Source: Hallella seregens ATCC 51272
GTDB taxonomy: Bacteria; Bacteroidota; Bacteroidia; Bacteroidales; Bacteroidaceae
NCBI RefSeq assembly: GCF_000518545.1
Contig: NZ_JADU01000017.1
Coordinates: 40,283 to 104,282 of the forward strand
Reading direction: 5' to 3'
DNA: 64,000 nt
Positions 1 through 8,640 of this stretch are shown in pieces. The translations under genes and the position numbers were made by a program. Numbering within the stretch: the stretch's first letter is position 1; every line of letters starts with the position of its first letter. The notes under the pieces are model-generated. The model saw nothing but the letters and a program-made list of their open reading frames with translations. It was not told the origin of the DNA and did no database searches.

Positions 1-3000
1 CTCGCCACCATGTCCGTAGTTAGCAAAAGTGGAATCTGCAGTGTTATAGGTCTCAAAGGTGTAGTAAGCCTGAAGCCCCTCGGGCACTTCTTCAGCTTTG
101 TAGCCCTGCATAGCTTGGAGTACCTCGGCTTCCGTGAGTGCCTTATTCCATACCTGCACCTCATCGACCCATCCGTTGAAGCCGGCTTTGTAAACACCGC
201 CACCACCGATGAAAATGTTGGCAGTTGCTGACTTGTCAATACGAGCGTCAGAAGAGTTCTCGCGACGCGAATTGTTGCTGGATGCCTCTGCATAAGCCAC
301 TCGCTTGCCGTTGAAGAAAATAGCCTGCTGATTGCCTTTCTGCGTCACAGCGATGTGGTTCCATACACCAGGGTTAAGACTGTAGCCGGTCGACATCATC
401 TCCTCCCATGGGGAGTCGTGGTGAAGCCATCCGAAAGTATTGAACGACACCTCGTTCTCTGTATGCTGCGAGCCATTATTGTCGCCACCGTACCAACCAG
501 ATCCAGCATCGGCAGTGCATGCCGGACGAACCTGTACCCAAAGGTCACCCCAGTTGTTGTGCGGCCATCGGTCGGCGATAGTGTTCTTGCTGATGAGATT
601 GGTGCCCTGCGAGTCATGAGCATACTTATTGGCTTTCACCCAGAGGGCATAGGTATAGGTTTTGCCCACTTGCATCTCGCCGGGTATCATGAGCATGTCC
701 GGGTCGTTAATGGTAAGTGCACGCGACACTTTTCCCTCTCCTTTATCAATGGTATAGTTGTAGGTAACGTCCTTGCCGGTTTCTACTTCATGTTTATCAA
801 CGGCGAAGTCGATTATCTCAGGCACCTTACCCGTAGCCTTGGGCGAGATGACAACTTTTCCGCGAGTGATGATATTTGCACCACTTGATGGAGTGAGGAT
901 AAGATCATAAGTTCCTACCTCGTCGATCTTTGTTGTGATCTTTGTTGTGTTCTCTGCTGTGTATACCACTGTGCCTGTCTGCGAGTTGACGAGCTGCCAC
1001 TTTTGTGCAGGCTGAGCCATCTCGTCCTCAAGACTCATGGTGAAAGATTGTCCTGGTTTGATGACTGGCATATCTATGACGACCTCCGTTGATGGTGTGT
1101 CGTAGGGCACCTGCTTATAGGCCGTCCATGTCGTGTCTGACTTCTGCAGACCATCCGGCGATACTGCCACAACACCGAAGCGTGCGTTACGTCCCTCAAA
1201 ACCACTCTTAAGTGGTGCGTCAACGACATAAGCTGCCCACGATGTTGTAGCCGTGAGAAGTTGCACTGGCCGATTCTCTTGCTGCATGAAGATTTCATAG
1301 TACCATGTGTCGACCTCGTCATTATAATACTTGGAGCCGTCACTCTCATCCTTAGCAGAATAACGCATCTTGAAGTCAACACTGCTGCCCTTGCCGCGGA
1401 TGATCTCCACCTCGTTGATCTCAGGAGCCACAGGGGCAAAGCTCTTCTGCGGATCACGGACGGCAATCTCTCCGACATACATCTTATAGTCTGCCGGTGC
1501 ATCGGCTACAGTGATGCCAATCATAGAAATGACATCGTCTGCAGAGAGCCCGAGCTCGCCGAGAGTTGTGGTGAAAGTCTGCCATTGACCGTAGGTCTTA
1601 GCCTCAGGTATATCTATCTCCTTGTAATCGGTGAGCTTATCCTTTAGAGCTACAAAAAGCTTTGCATGCGTCTTGGTGTCGGAAGGCACCTTGTAGGTAA
1701 CGGATATATTATATGTGGGCTGTGTAGTGAGCGCAGTCTTGAAGAGTTTTACGCGGGAAAGAGCCGTCTGTCCGCTGAGTTGCAGACATGAGCCGCCGAA
1801 CCAAGAGTCGTTCCATGTGAGGTCGGCATTGACAAGGCCTCCATTCTTAGCACTCTCACTGCCGTCAACGATCCACCAACGCCATGTGGGCATGATGTCC
1901 TGAGTGGCGATGTTGTGCCATTTATGGTTGAATGCCACTTGTCCGTCATTACGGAACACCAAGCCGTTACCAAGATTGAAGCGTGAAACGAAAGGCACAG
2001 CTTGTATAGTCGACTTAGCAGAGAGGAAGCGCGACAGACCATGAAAGTTTTGTAGGCTGGCATTGCTCAGGTCACACATCATATTGATGCTCGGCGTATT
2101 GGCAGGATTGCGGTTTCCACCTGAGAAAATAAGTTCCTGCTTGTCAAGGTAGGTCTTCTGTATGGCCACGTCCGAGGTACCGTTGTCAGTGGCACTCTGG
2201 TGTATGAGACTCTGTTTGTGGGCACCCCAGAATCCGATGGAAATCTTCGATGCGAGCAAATCGTTCCACCTGAGGTTGCGCAGTGCGCGCCCTTGAATAT
2301 CGAAACCAGCATAATAGTCGTAGCTTGAGCGGCCAAGTTCCTCTGCTTTCTGTTCAGACCGCGTCAGTACACTTTTGTTCCAATTGTAATTGGCAAACAT
2401 CATGTCAGTTACAACCTTTTTGCTACTTCCGAACATCAACGCATTGTTACTGTTGAGACCTTGGTCGAATTGAATTGAACCATAGTCGTTGGTACCGTCA
2501 TACCAGTGCAGCTGGAAGTTCCAGCCAATCTCCTTGGCTTTGGTATGGCATTCTGCGAAGAAATTTCGGATATTTTCCATCGAGTTGGCATCGGAACTAA
2601 ATTCGGAGTTGACCCCCACACCGTCGATGCCGTAGTATTTGAGGAACTTGACAAACTTCTCTGTATTCTTGAAATTTCCGTCGTTGTCTTTCTCGCAAAG
2701 CATAGAGAAAACAGCACTATAGGTGTTTGCCCCCGAACCCACTTCTACAAACTGGGCCCATGGTACGGACATCACGCATCCCACTTTCACTCCATTTTTG
2801 TGCGCCACATCGGCGAGACCGGCGGTCACGCGGAGCCATGGCGCTGTCCAGTTGCCGTGAATGGTGACATACGACCAGTTGCTGAAATTATCACCCTCAA
2901 AACAGTAACGTGGGAGTGCTTTCCAAGTAACAGTAGGGTCGTCAAGGGGAACCCACAAACACAGGTTGCGATTCTCGTCGCCCTCGCCGTCAGCCTTGTA

Positions 3001-3228
3001 GTCAAGGGAGCCGGCTATGCGCTCAAGCGGGCGCTGACGAGAGATAAAGAACTGCTCGTCAATTTTTGATACACCACCAAAAGTTTTCCCTGTTTTCCAT
3101 GCATTAAAGTTACTCACAAGTTGGTCAAAATCCGAAGTTTGGATGTCAAGAGGATGTAGAGGAGTCCTCTGTGCCCATCCTACGGCACAAGCAAGCAGTG
3201 CCGATCCCAATAGATAAAATTTTCTCAT
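1..3228 (-). CDS. GH85 endo-beta-N-acetylglucosaminidase with C-terminal LamG-like domain (3' end outside window)
   Basis: The reading frame is open from an ATG at 3228 to the window edge (1076 codons seen). Residues 1-20 form a signal peptide (MRKFYLLGSALLACAVGWAQ). The catalytic barrel carries the GH85 signature IDGVGVNSEF, with N207 and E209 as the expected oxazoline-stabilising and acid/base pair. GH85 enzymes cut the GlcNAc-beta-1,4-GlcNAc core of N-glycans. After the barrel come beta-sandwich regions, then at about residues 845-1045 a LamG/concanavalin-like domain (TYTYALWVKAN; WVDEVQVWNKALTEAEV), a probable glycan-binding module. A -7 box at 3279-3286 gives a leader of about 45 nt. It lies beside the GH92/GH130 operon, which fits N-glycan use. 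Family call is firm; glycan preference is not visible. Confidence 0.88.
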   Translation of the reverse strand, partial: MRKFYLLGSALLACAVGWAQRTPLHPLDIQTSDFDQLVSNFNAWKTGKTFGGVSKIDEQFFISRQRPLERIAGSLDYKADGEGDENRNLCLWVPLDDPTVTWKALPRYCFEGDNFSNWSYVTIHGNWTAPWLRVTAGLADVAHKNGVKVGCVMSVPWAQFVEVGSGANTYSAVFSMLCEKDNDGNFKNTEKFVKFLKYYGIDGVGVNSEFSSDANSMENIRNFFAECHTKAKEIGWNFQLHWYDGTNDYGSIQFDQGLNSNNALMFGSSKKVVTDMMFANYNWNKSVLTRSEQKAEELGRSSYDYYAGFDIQGRALRNLRWNDLLASKISIGFWGAHKQSLIHQSATDNGTSDVAIQKTYLDKQELIFSGGNRNPANTPSINMMCDLSNASLQNFHGLSRFLSAKSTIQAVPFVSRFNLGNGLVFRNDGQVAFNHKWHNIATQDIMPTWRWWIVDGSESAKNGGLVNADLTWNDSWFGGSCLQLSGQTALSRVKLFKTALTTQPTYNISVTYKVPSDTKTHAKLFVALKDKLTDYKEIDIPEAKTYGQWQTFTTTLGELGLSADDVISMIGITVADAPADYKMYVGEIAVRDPQKSFAPVAPEINEVEIIRGKGSSVDFKMRYSAKDESDGSKYYNDEVDTWYYEIFMQQENRPVQLLTATTSWAAYVVDAPLKSGFEGRNARFGVVAVSPDGLQKSDTTWTAYKQVPYDTPSTEVVIDMPVIKPGQSFTMSLEDEMAQPAQKWQLVNSQTGTVVYTAENTTKITTKIDEVGTYDLILTPSSGANIITRGKVVISPKATGKVPEIIDFAVDKHEVETGKDVTYNYTIDKGEGKVSRALTINDPDMLMIPGEMQVGKTYTYALWVKANKYAHDSQGTNLISKNTIADRWPHNNWGDLWVQVRPACTADAGSGWYGGDNNGSQHTENEVSFNTFGWLHHDSPWEEMMSTGYSLNPGVWNHIAVTQKGNQQAIFFNGKRVAYAEASSNNSRRENSSDARIDKSATANIFIGGGGVYKAGFNGWVDEVQVWNKALTEAEVLQAMQGYKAEEVPEGLQAYYTFETYNTADSTFANYGHGGE

Positions 3229-3278
3229 TTTTTAGGTTTAAATTAACAATGTTTTGAAAAGATTGCTGCTAACTCTTG

Positions 3279-3286
3279 CAAAGATA
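3279..3286 (-). promoter_or_regulatory. Bacteroidetes -7 box for the GH85 gene
   Basis: Minus strand reads TATCTTTG, matching TAnnTTTG, about 50 nt upstream of the GH85 start. No strong -33 TTTG is seen at 19-21 nt. Confidence 0.5.
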
Positions 3287-3339
3287 GGCAAAAATTTTTG
3301 TAATAAACACGAATATTTAAAATTTTTCGGCTGTAGAGA

Positions 3340-3645
3340 TCAAAATTCTGGCCTTTTTTCAATGTTTGCGCGAACAACTAAAGAAAGGGATGAAGCCGGT
3401 TCAATAAATTGCAGTTTCTTCCAGGTGATCCGCAGCACATTTGCTGGGCAGCATACCGATTTTTTCTTGAACAGGTGTGAAAAATACTTCGGTGAGTTGA
3501 ATTCCATATGTCCAGCCAGTACGCTGATGGCAATGCCGGGCTGGAAATCAAGGTTCTTCTTTACCTCGTTGAGGCGTATGCCGTTGATAAACCCCACGAC
3601 GGCGTTTCCCCGCCACACACCTTTCATCTGCCGCCCACGGCTCAA
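3340..3645 (-). pseudogene. remnant of an AraC-type DNA-binding domain
   Basis: A 101-codon frame resembles the second half of an AraC/HTCS helix-turn-helix domain: FINGIRLNEVKKNL corresponds to the FIxxxRLxxAxxLL helix, and MEFNSPKYFSHLFKKK to the conserved xGFNSPSYFSRxFKK segment. Nothing upstream in any frame extends it into a sensor or a first HTH, and the tail (CCPANVLRITWKKL) has lost the usual PxEYR ending. It reads as the decayed end of a regulator, possibly the old regulator of the glycan locus. The call rests on a short similarity judged by eye; a chance ORF is the alternative. Confidence 0.45.
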
Positions 3646-4001
3646 CGCGCCATCTTTTTACCCGTCTTCATCCAATGAATAACCCTTTGACGTATGGCGT
3701 GAACAGGTTATTCGCCTGGCGTTTAGACGTTTGCCATCGGGCGAAAAGGCGCGAAAGTCCGAACCACTACCCGAAAGGCAGACGTACACCAGTTATTTCA
3801 GCATCGACAATACACCAGTTCCGAATACAGGGGGAACACGTCATCAAGACAGTCGTGGCCCCAAGGCCTCCAATTATAAATAGGTACGCGCGAGCCACTG
3901 CCATCCAACAGACGGTTCATGCGTCCCGGCCGGCAAGGAGAAAAGCCGTGTCGCCAATGCAAATATTTTCCTAAAAAGGCATGCCGTTCAGAATAAAACA
4001 C
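3646..4001. other. intergenic stretch with no recognisable gene
   Basis: Short open frames on both strands show no family resemblance. With 3229-3339 and the AraC remnant this makes a roughly 0.9-kb gap between GH85 and the sigma factor gene, probably decayed DNA. Confidence 0.4.
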
Positions 4002-4009
4002 TACCTTTG
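4002..4009 (+). promoter_or_regulatory. -7 box upstream of the ECF sigma gene
   Basis: TACCTTTG matches TAnnTTTG on the plus strand. The predicted start site near 4013 would give a leader of about 145 nt before the ATG at 4158. Confidence 0.45.
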
Positions 4010-4157
4010 CATAACAATATCACCATCGTTCCTTGTTTAATACGCAACGGAATAGAACCGAAAAACCGACGCCACCTCCCTACCTACCACAAAACAGGAC
4101 TGGCAATGCCGACAGTGCCCTACCCTTTCGGCCAGACAGAAATTACTCATTGTAGAT

Positions 4158-4691
4158 ATGGAAACTATAACCGAAGACCATTTCAGACAAATATTCCGGA
4201 ATCAGTATTCCGCCCTGCTCAACTATGCCCTGACCCTTTTTGCCGACGAGGAGGTGAAAGACATTGTGCAGGAGGCGTTCGTTGAACTATGGAAACGGCG
4301 GGACACCCTGAACGACGACGACCATATCAAAGCTTTCCTGTACAAGACCGTTTACACGCGCACGCTCAATATGGTGAGGCACCGGCATATCGTGCAGGGA
4401 TATTCAGAGCAGAAAAAACAGATTGAGAACCGAAGAATGAAATACTACCAGCCCGATCAGAGCGACGTGATGCGCCACATTGAGAGCCGGGAATTAGGAC
4501 GGCAGATAGACACTGCCATTGACGAACTGCCCGAAAAATGTCGCATGGCTTTCACGCTGAGCTATCTGCATGGCATGAAGAACAAGGAAATCAGTGGTGT
4601 AATGAAAATATCTGTTCGCACGGTAGATACGCACATTTTCAAGGCTTTGCGCTACCTGCGGGGGCGCCTGGGATTTCTTGCACGTGAATAA
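4158..4691 (+). CDS. ECF-family RNA polymerase sigma factor
   Basis: 177 aa, the normal size for Bacteroidetes ECF sigma factors. Region 2 spans about residues 9-76 (QYSALLNYALTLF..EEVKDIVQEAFVELWKRR), with the DIVQEAFVELW core that binds polymerase and the -10. Region 4 spans about 120-172 (IDELPEKCRMAF..MKNKEISGVMKISVRTVDTHI), the -35-reading HTH. The next gene, 101 nt downstream, is a FecR-type anti-sigma factor, the usual partner. Such pairs normally control a SusC/SusD system, but none follows here. The start at 4158 is the first in-frame ATG giving a complete region 2. Confidence 0.92.
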   Translation: METITEDHFRQIFRNQYSALLNYALTLFADEEVKDIVQEAFVELWKRRDTLNDDDHIKAFLYKTVYTRTLNMVRHRHIVQGYSEQKKQIENRRMKYYQPDQSDVMRHIESRELGRQIDTAIDELPEKCRMAFTLSYLHGMKNKEISGVMKISVRTVDTHIFKALRYLRGRLGFLARE

Positions 4692-4792
4692 TATATAAGA
4701 AAGGAGTACGTTGTTTTTCATTTCCGTTTGTTATTAGTATGATTTTTGTAAGAATCATCACGATTTCGACAGAAATTGCAACAAGGTAAACA

Positions 4793-5590
4793 ATGTCAAT
4801 AGCCAATTTTAAGATCATAAAAGATTATATTTTGGGTAAAAGCTCACCTAAGAATACATCACTCCTTCTCGATTGGCTGAACCAGTCGGAAGCCAACGAA
4901 GAGATGTTGTTCCAGGCAGAGCGAATGTATCATGAGGGGAGGGGTGATTATCGTCCCTCTGCCATGGAGATGGCACAGGCGGAGGCCGACGTCATGGACA
5001 GAATCATGCAACATGAAGACCGGTACCGGGTAAGGATACGCCGGCTGGTCTTCTTGCGCCATACGGCCGTAGGACTGGTGATAGTGGCGAGTGGTTCCAT
5101 CGCCCTTTGGGCGGGGCTGCACATGGGCGCGGACGACATGGTCTGCATCACGGCCCAAAACAAGAAAGAACTGACGCTGCCCGACGGAAGCCGGGTATGG
5201 CTCAACAAGAATGCCACCATCAGCTATCCGAAAGACTTCGAGGGCGACACGCGCGAGGTAAAACTAGCAGGCGAGGCCTTGTTCCGAGTGGTGAGAAATC
5301 CGGCCAAGCCATTCATCGTGTCGAGTGGAAACGTCTCTGCCAAGGTGCTGGGCACTGTGTTCGACTTCAAGACCCAGTGCAAGGGGAACACCGAAGAGGT
5401 GACCTTGCTGGAGGGGCGGCTGGAAGTAGCCGAGAAAGCCGGCAGAAACAAGGTGACCATTCGCCCCAATCAGAAAATCATCGTCGACAAGAACACCCAC
5501 ACCATGGAGGTGAGAGAGGTGCATGCACCGACAGGAGCCATGTGGCATGACAAGAAACATACCATCGGACGGGCAACAAAATCGTGCTGA
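4793..5590 (+). CDS. FecR-family anti-sigma factor, C-terminally truncated
   Basis: 265 aa. A cytoplasmic N-terminal segment (1-84) is followed by one membrane helix (about 85-110, LVFLRHTAVGLVIVASG...) and a periplasmic FecR domain (about 118-235) with KKELTLPDGSRVWLNKN and the LAGEALFRV and GTVFDF motifs. It should hold the upstream sigma factor at the membrane until a TonB-dependent transporter signals. Bacteroidetes homologues usually reach about 320-340 aa with a C-terminal DUF4974 domain; this frame stops just after the GAMWHDKK motif where that domain would begin, and none of the three downstream frames restores it. It is probably damaged by a frameshift or deletion, and signalling through a SusC partner may be lost. 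Confidence 0.85.
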   Translation: MSIANFKIIKDYILGKSSPKNTSLLLDWLNQSEANEEMLFQAERMYHEGRGDYRPSAMEMAQAEADVMDRIMQHEDRYRVRIRRLVFLRHTAVGLVIVASGSIALWAGLHMGADDMVCITAQNKKELTLPDGSRVWLNKNATISYPKDFEGDTREVKLAGEALFRVVRNPAKPFIVSSGNVSAKVLGTVFDFKTQCKGNTEEVTLLEGRLEVAEKAGRNKVTIRPNQKIIVDKNTHTMEVREVHAPTGAMWHDKKHTIGRATKSC

Positions 5591-5800
5591 CCCGGAAAGC
5601 TGCGGCAAGCACCGCCACCTCCCCGGTGCCCCCTCCACAGGGAGGACGACCGGCAGAAACCGCCTTGGAGGGCTGCGGTATGGAGCGGAACCTGCGGGAT
5701 TGCAAGATATGCCCACCCTTTTGCATCCCCAAGGCCGTTATCCGTATGACCGGCCTTGAAGTCAGGCTACACCACTTTCATCTTTAACATAAAAACCAAT

Positions 5801-6589
5801 ATGCGACTAATTATTAGAAAAGACTATGAAGACCTCTCGAAATGGGCGGCAGACTATGTTGTAAAAAGCATCAATGACTTTCAGCCCACAGCTGAACGGC
5901 ATTTCGTTCTGGGCCTCCCAACGGGCTCGTCGCCCAAAGGCATGTATGCTCATATCGTGAAAGCCGTGAAAGAAAAACGCGTGTCGTTCAGATTTGTGGA
6001 GACTTTCAATATGGACGAGTACGTAGGGCTGCCCGAAAACCATCCCCAGAGTTATCATACGTTTATGCGCGAAAACCTCTTCGCACACATAGACTGTCCC
6101 GAGAAAAACATCCACATTTTGAACGGCAATGCCGAGGACATAGAGGAAGAATGCCGGCATTACGAGGAAATGATTCGTGCAGCCGGAGGCATCCGCCTCT
6201 TTGTAGGAGGCATCGGGCCCGACGGGCACATCGCTTTCAACGAGCCTTTCTCCTCGCTCACCTCGCTCACCCGCATCAAGTCGCTCACCGAGGATACCCG
6301 CATTGCCAACTCCCGCTTCTTCGACAACGACCCGACTCAGGTGCCCGAACGGGCGCTCACCGTGGGCGTGGGCACCGTGATGGCGGCCGATGAGGTGCTC
6401 GTTCTGGTCAACGGTCATGGCAAGGCGCGTGCGTTGCAGGCCGCCGTCGAGGGGCCCGTCACCCAAGCGTGGACCATCAGCGCGCTGCAGATGCACCCCC
6501 ACAGCATCATCGTGAGCGACGAAGCAGCCACCGACGAACTGAAAGTGGCAACCTACAGATACTTCAAGGACATCGAGCGAAATGCTTGA
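5801..6589 (+). CDS. nagB: glucosamine-6-phosphate deaminase
   Basis: 262 aa. Converts glucosamine-6-phosphate to fructose-6-phosphate and ammonia in the cytoplasm. All four residues known from E. coli NagB sit at the same numbers: D72 ([10 protein letters not shown]), D141 and H143 ([13 protein letters not shown]) and E148. The phosphate loop is [11 protein letters not shown] (38-47). The start at 5801 ([10 protein letters not shown]) matches the family N-terminus; an in-frame ATG 45 nt upstream would add a non-conserved tail. It heads a six-gene operon and lies 37 nt before a gene with a second, degenerate NagB domain. No clear promoter was found in 5591-5800. Confidence 0.96.
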   Translation: MRLIIRKDYEDLSKWAADYVVKSINDFQPTAERHFVLGLPTGSSPKGMYAHIVKAVKEKRVSFRFVETFNMDEYVGLPENHPQSYHTFMRENLFAHIDCPEKNIHILNGNAEDIEEECRHYEEMIRAAGGIRLFVGGIGPDGHIAFNEPFSSLTSLTRIKSLTEDTRIANSRFFDNDPTQVPERALTVGVGTVMAADEVLVLVNGHGKARALQAAVEGPVTQAWTISALQMHPHSIIVSDEAATDELKVATYRYFKDIERNA

Positions 6590-6626
6590 TTTCACATTTT
6601 AACACCCCAATAATCATCTAAAAACT

Positions 6627-8618
6627 ATGGTAAATTTAAATCTGACCTCACAGATCGCGTTAAACAAAGTACCCCAGAAACTCTACCAGCCCGCTACGGC
6701 AGTAGACCGTTCGGAACTGACCCGGATGGAGAAAATACCAACAAACATCTTCGCCTCCACCGAGGAGGGTGCCGCCCATATCGCCGACGCCATCGAGTCA
6801 GGCATGGCAGCCAAACGACAAAAGGGCGAGTTCTATGTCATGGCCCTTGGCACTGGTACCTCGCTGACGCCTGTGTATCAGGAGCTCATACGCCGTCATG
6901 AGGCGAACGGGCTGAGCTTCAAAAACCTCGTCGTGTTCAACGGCTATGAGTATTTTCCGCTGACGCCGAAGAGCACTTGCCAGAGTTTGCTGCAACTCAA
7001 AAAACTCTTCCTCGATCATATTGACATCGAACCACAGAATGTGTTCTCGCCCAACGGCACGGTCAACCAAGACGACATCCAGGAATATTGCCGTCTTTAC
7101 GAACAACGCATACAGACTTTCGGCGGTCTTGACGCAGCCCTCTTCGGCATTGGCCGTACAGGCAACATCGCCGTGAACGAGCCGGGCTCGAGCATGGCGT
7201 CGAACTCGCGCCTCATTCTGATTGACGCTTTGTCGCGCGAGGAGATGTCAAACAGCTTCGCCACGAGCGAGGCCGTGCCACCGTGCAGCATCACCATGGG
7301 CATGGCTACCATCCTGAAAGCCAAGAAGATATTCATCACGGCATGGGGAGAAGAGAAGGCAGGCATCATCAAGGAAACGGTGGAAGGCCAAATCACCAAC
7401 GCCGTGCCCGCCACATTCATGCAGACTCATCCCGACACCCATGTGGTGATCGACCTCTCGGCAGCCGCCGAACTGACACGCATCAAGCGGCCTTGGCTCG
7501 TCACCTCATGCGAATGGACCGACAAGCTGACACGCTCTGCCTTGGTGTGGCTCTGCGGCATCACGCAGAAGCCCATTCTGAAGTTGACCAACAAAGACTA
7601 CAACGAGCATGGTCTGAGCGAACTGCTCGCCCTCTACGGGTCGGCCTACAATGCGAACATCAAGATATTCAACGACTTGCAACACACCATCACAGGCTGG
7701 CCCGGCGGCAAGCCCGATGCCGACGACACCCACCGGCCCGAGCGAGCCACCCCTTATCCGAAGCGCGCGCTGGTATTCTCGCCCCACCCCGACGACGATG
7801 TCATCTCCATGGGCGGCACCATCCAGCGGCTGGTGAGCCAAGGGCACGAGGTGCACGTGGCCTACGAGACCAGCGGCAACATTGCCGTGAACGACGAGGA
7901 GGTAACCCGATTCATGCACTTCATCAACGGTTTCAACCAGCTGTTCAACCAGTCAAAAGACACGACCATTTCTGATAAGTATCAGGAAATCAAGGCTTTT
8001 TTTAAGGCCAAGAAAGCGGGCGACCTCGACAGCCGCGACGTGCTGACCCTCAAAGGACTTATCCGCAGGGGCGAGGCTCGGACGGCCTGCACGTTCAACA
8101 AGATACCCTTGGAGCATGTGTACTTCCTCGACCTTCCTTTCTATGAGAGTGGGGCCATCGAGAAGTTGCCGATGACGGAGCAGGATGTGCAGATTGTAAG
8201 AGAACTGCTACAGAAGACCCAGCCCCACCAGATCTATGTGGCCGCCGACTTGGCCGACCCGCACGGCACGCACCGCAAGTGCACGGACGCCGTGCTCGCC
8301 GCCATCGACCTGGAACGACAGGCCGGCGCCAAGTGGCTGGACGACTGCCGCGTGTGGATGTATCGGGGGGCATGGGCCGAATGGGACATTGAGAACATCG
8401 AGATGTGCGTGCCCATGAGCCCTGAAGAACTGCGCACCAAACGGAATGCCATTCTCAAGCACCAGTCACAGATGGAAAGCGCACCGTTCCTCGGCAACGA
8501 CGAGCGCCTGTTCTGGCAACGCGCCGAAGACCGCAACCGCGGCACGGCCGACCTCTACGACAAGCTGGGACTGGCATCCTACGAAGCCATGGAGGCTTTC
8601 GTGGAATACAAATCCTAA
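6627..8618 (+). CDS. fusion: degenerate NagB-like domain + PIG-L (LmbE-type) deacetylase
   Basis: 663 aa in two parts. Residues about 35-290 are NagB-like, keeping a phosphate loop (GTGTSLTP, 75-82), but the catalytic sites are changed: FNMDEY is FNGYEY (104-109, D to Y) and [13 protein letters not shown] is GIGRTGNIAVNEP (174-186, D to T and H to N); only the final Glu remains. Deaminase activity is therefore unlikely. Residues about 378-640 are a PIG-L domain with zinc-ligand motifs in place: SPHPDDDV (HPDD at 387-390) and a later HGTH (546-549). PIG-L enzymes remove N-acetyl groups from GlcNAc-containing substrates. Directly after nagB and before GH92/GH130 genes, a role in deacetylating GlcNAc or GlcNAc-6-P is a reasonable inference; the dead domain may bind sugar phosphate or NagB. 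Confidence 0.85.
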   Translation: MVNLNLTSQIALNKVPQKLYQPATAVDRSELTRMEKIPTNIFASTEEGAAHIADAIESGMAAKRQKGEFYVMALGTGTSLTPVYQELIRRHEANGLSFKNLVVFNGYEYFPLTPKSTCQSLLQLKKLFLDHIDIEPQNVFSPNGTVNQDDIQEYCRLYEQRIQTFGGLDAALFGIGRTGNIAVNEPGSSMASNSRLILIDALSREEMSNSFATSEAVPPCSITMGMATILKAKKIFITAWGEEKAGIIKETVEGQITNAVPATFMQTHPDTHVVIDLSAAAELTRIKRPWLVTSCEWTDKLTRSALVWLCGITQKPILKLTNKDYNEHGLSELLALYGSAYNANIKIFNDLQHTITGWPGGKPDADDTHRPERATPYPKRALVFSPHPDDDVISMGGTIQRLVSQGHEVHVAYETSGNIAVNDEEVTRFMHFINGFNQLFNQSKDTTISDKYQEIKAFFKAKKAGDLDSRDVLTLKGLIRRGEARTACTFNKIPLEHVYFLDLPFYESGAIEKLPMTEQDVQIVRELLQKTQPHQIYVAADLADPHGTHRKCTDAVLAAIDLERQAGAKWLDDCRVWMYRGAWAEWDIENIEMCVPMSPEELRTKRNAILKHQSQMESAPFLGNDERLFWQRAEDRNRGTADLYDKLGLASYEAMEAFVEYKS

Positions 8619-8640
8619 AGACCCTGACAAACGGCCTAAT

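Noticed and set aside
3254..3682. 142-codon plus-strand ORF after the GH85 start
   Set aside because: No family resemblance, overlaps the GH85 promoter and lies opposite the AraC remnant.
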